The position numbers and the translations under genes are program-made. The notes under the pieces were generated by a model that was given only the letters and a program-made list of their open reading frames with translations, had not been told where the DNA came from and searched no databases. A stretch of DNA of 64,000 nucleotides, taken from Curvibacter sp. PD_MW3. GTDB taxonomy: Bacteria; Pseudomonadota; Gammaproteobacteria; Burkholderiales; Burkholderiaceae_C. This document shows, in pieces, positions 63,571 through 64,000 of the stretch (the first letter of the stretch is position 1; every line of letters starts with the position of its first letter). The DNA lies in assembly GCA_002633085.1 (NCBI GenBank), contig NSIV01000002.1:293602-357601 (forward strand), given 5' to 3'.

Positions 63571-64000
63571 TCATTTCACAGGCACCGCATCTGTCATGCG
63601 GTAGTACATGCCATAGGAATCGTCGTGCAGCACGGAAAAACGCCCTTCCACCACCACCGGCTCCATGCCGTACTTGACCGGGGTCTTGCTCTTCACCTCG
63701 ATCATGCTCTCCGGCCCGCCGGGCACACAGAAGGAGCAGGTCAGCGGCACCGAGCTGAGCAAAAAGTGCGTCTGCTTCTCGCCCGGGTCGAGCGGCATCA
63801 TGAAACCCTGCACACGCTGGGTCTTCTGGTCCAGCGCCTGGATGGCCGGCGGGAACATCGGCAGCACGCGGTTCTTTTCCACTTTGGTCTTGACCGTGGT
63901 CAGCAGTGACCACGCCAGCACATCGCTGCGCTCTTTCAGTTGCGGAAACGGGCTGTTCGGGCTATGCACACCGGCCCCGCTGCCATAGGGGCCGGACGGG
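63571..64000 (-). CDS. DUF3299 family protein, partial (5' end outside window)
   Basis: The frame is open to the window edge; 143 residues are visible. The C-terminal part matches DUF3299 (GFMMPLDPGEKQTHFLLSS, then VPLTCSFCVPGGPESMIEV), a family of small secreted proteins associated with metal-uptake or redox operons, with a conserved Cys pair. No initiation codon was assigned; a GTG at 63969 is internal. First gene of the receptor operon within view. Confidence 0.8.
   Translation of the reverse strand, partial: PSGPYGSGAGVHSPNSPFPQLKERSDVLAWSLLTTVKTKVEKNRVLPMFPPAIQALDQKTQRVQGFMMPLDPGEKQTHFLLSSVPLTCSFCVPGGPESMIEVKSKTPVKYGMEPVVVEGRFSVLHDDSYGMYYRMTDAVPVK

Noticed and set aside
1-64000. tRNA, rRNA, insertion sequence or CRISPR array
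   Set aside because: No cloverleaf, transposase, terminal repeats or spaced direct repeats were seen on reading both strands; a tRNAscan or ISfinder run would settle it.

Overview
The window is GC-rich, gene-dense DNA of a Gram-negative betaproteobacterium. The protein families and their arrangement (Bug/TTT receptors, the NnrS/truncated-globin set, the ZnuD-like receptor operon, DUF1631, DUF2789) point to Burkholderiales, most likely Comamonadaceae. This placement is by recognition, not by a search. I found no rRNA, tRNA, insertion sequence, phage gene or CRISPR array; it reads as ordinary chromosome with several metabolic and stress islands.

Layout. 1-8.0 kb: a B12-dependent ribonucleotide reductase (nrdJ) whose N-terminus is broken by a frameshift, coupled to a hemerythrin-like protein; then UspA, a 2OG-Fe dioxygenase, a bacteriohemerythrin, a 6TM K+ channel and an acyl-CoA synthetase. 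8.1-13.2 kb: a complete general amino-acid ABC transporter (aapJQMP) followed by an orphan tripartite-tricarboxylate-type receptor. 13.3-15.3 kb: a nitric-oxide response unit (truncated hemoglobin, NnrS, 7Fe ferredoxin) behind an NsrR-like operator. 15.5-20.3 kb: a six-gene, mostly overlapping operon joining a Tat-exported molybdenum hydroxylase to SoxX, SoxY, SoxZ and SoxA with no SoxB or SoxCD, and with an altered SoxY tail. This is the most unusual unit here. 20.3-27.9 kb: signalling (Cache-PAS-GGDEF-EAL, CheW, Aer-like chemoreceptor, stand-alone receiver, NarL-type regulator, REC-PAS-histidine kinase).

28-33.5 kb: a periplasmic copper-handling operon (two small secreted proteins, TolC-like outer-membrane factor, multicopper oxidase, cupredoxin fused to a Spy-like domain, DUF411, CusF-like). 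33.5-36.9 kb: a PA0069-type radical SAM gene facing a very good LexA box, then small cupin, DUF488, DUF1304, pore-like and SHOCT proteins. 36.9-45.4 kb: P1 peptidase plus TAXI receptor, ettA, a DUF1631 protein and rhlE. 45.4-52.3 kb: DUF2789, fumC, MFS transporter, a MarR regulator with twin operators facing a thioesterase and gloA, and a second PAS-GGDEF-EAL protein. 52.4-58 kb: sodC, a second molybdenum hydroxylase operon complete with XdhC and MocA maturation factors, and pdxH. 58-64 kb: AEC transporter, CPA2 antiporter and a ZnuD-like TonB receptor operon running off the right edge.

Recurring themes are oxygen/NO/redox handling (two hemerythrins, truncated globin, NnrS, SodC), periplasmic molybdenum and copper oxidases, and c-di-GMP signalling. 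A near-identical palindrome (TGACTTG-N3-CAAGTCA, carrying an FNR/DNR-like core) lies upstream of both the bacteriohemerythrin and the second molybdenum hydroxylase, which may tie them to one regulator.
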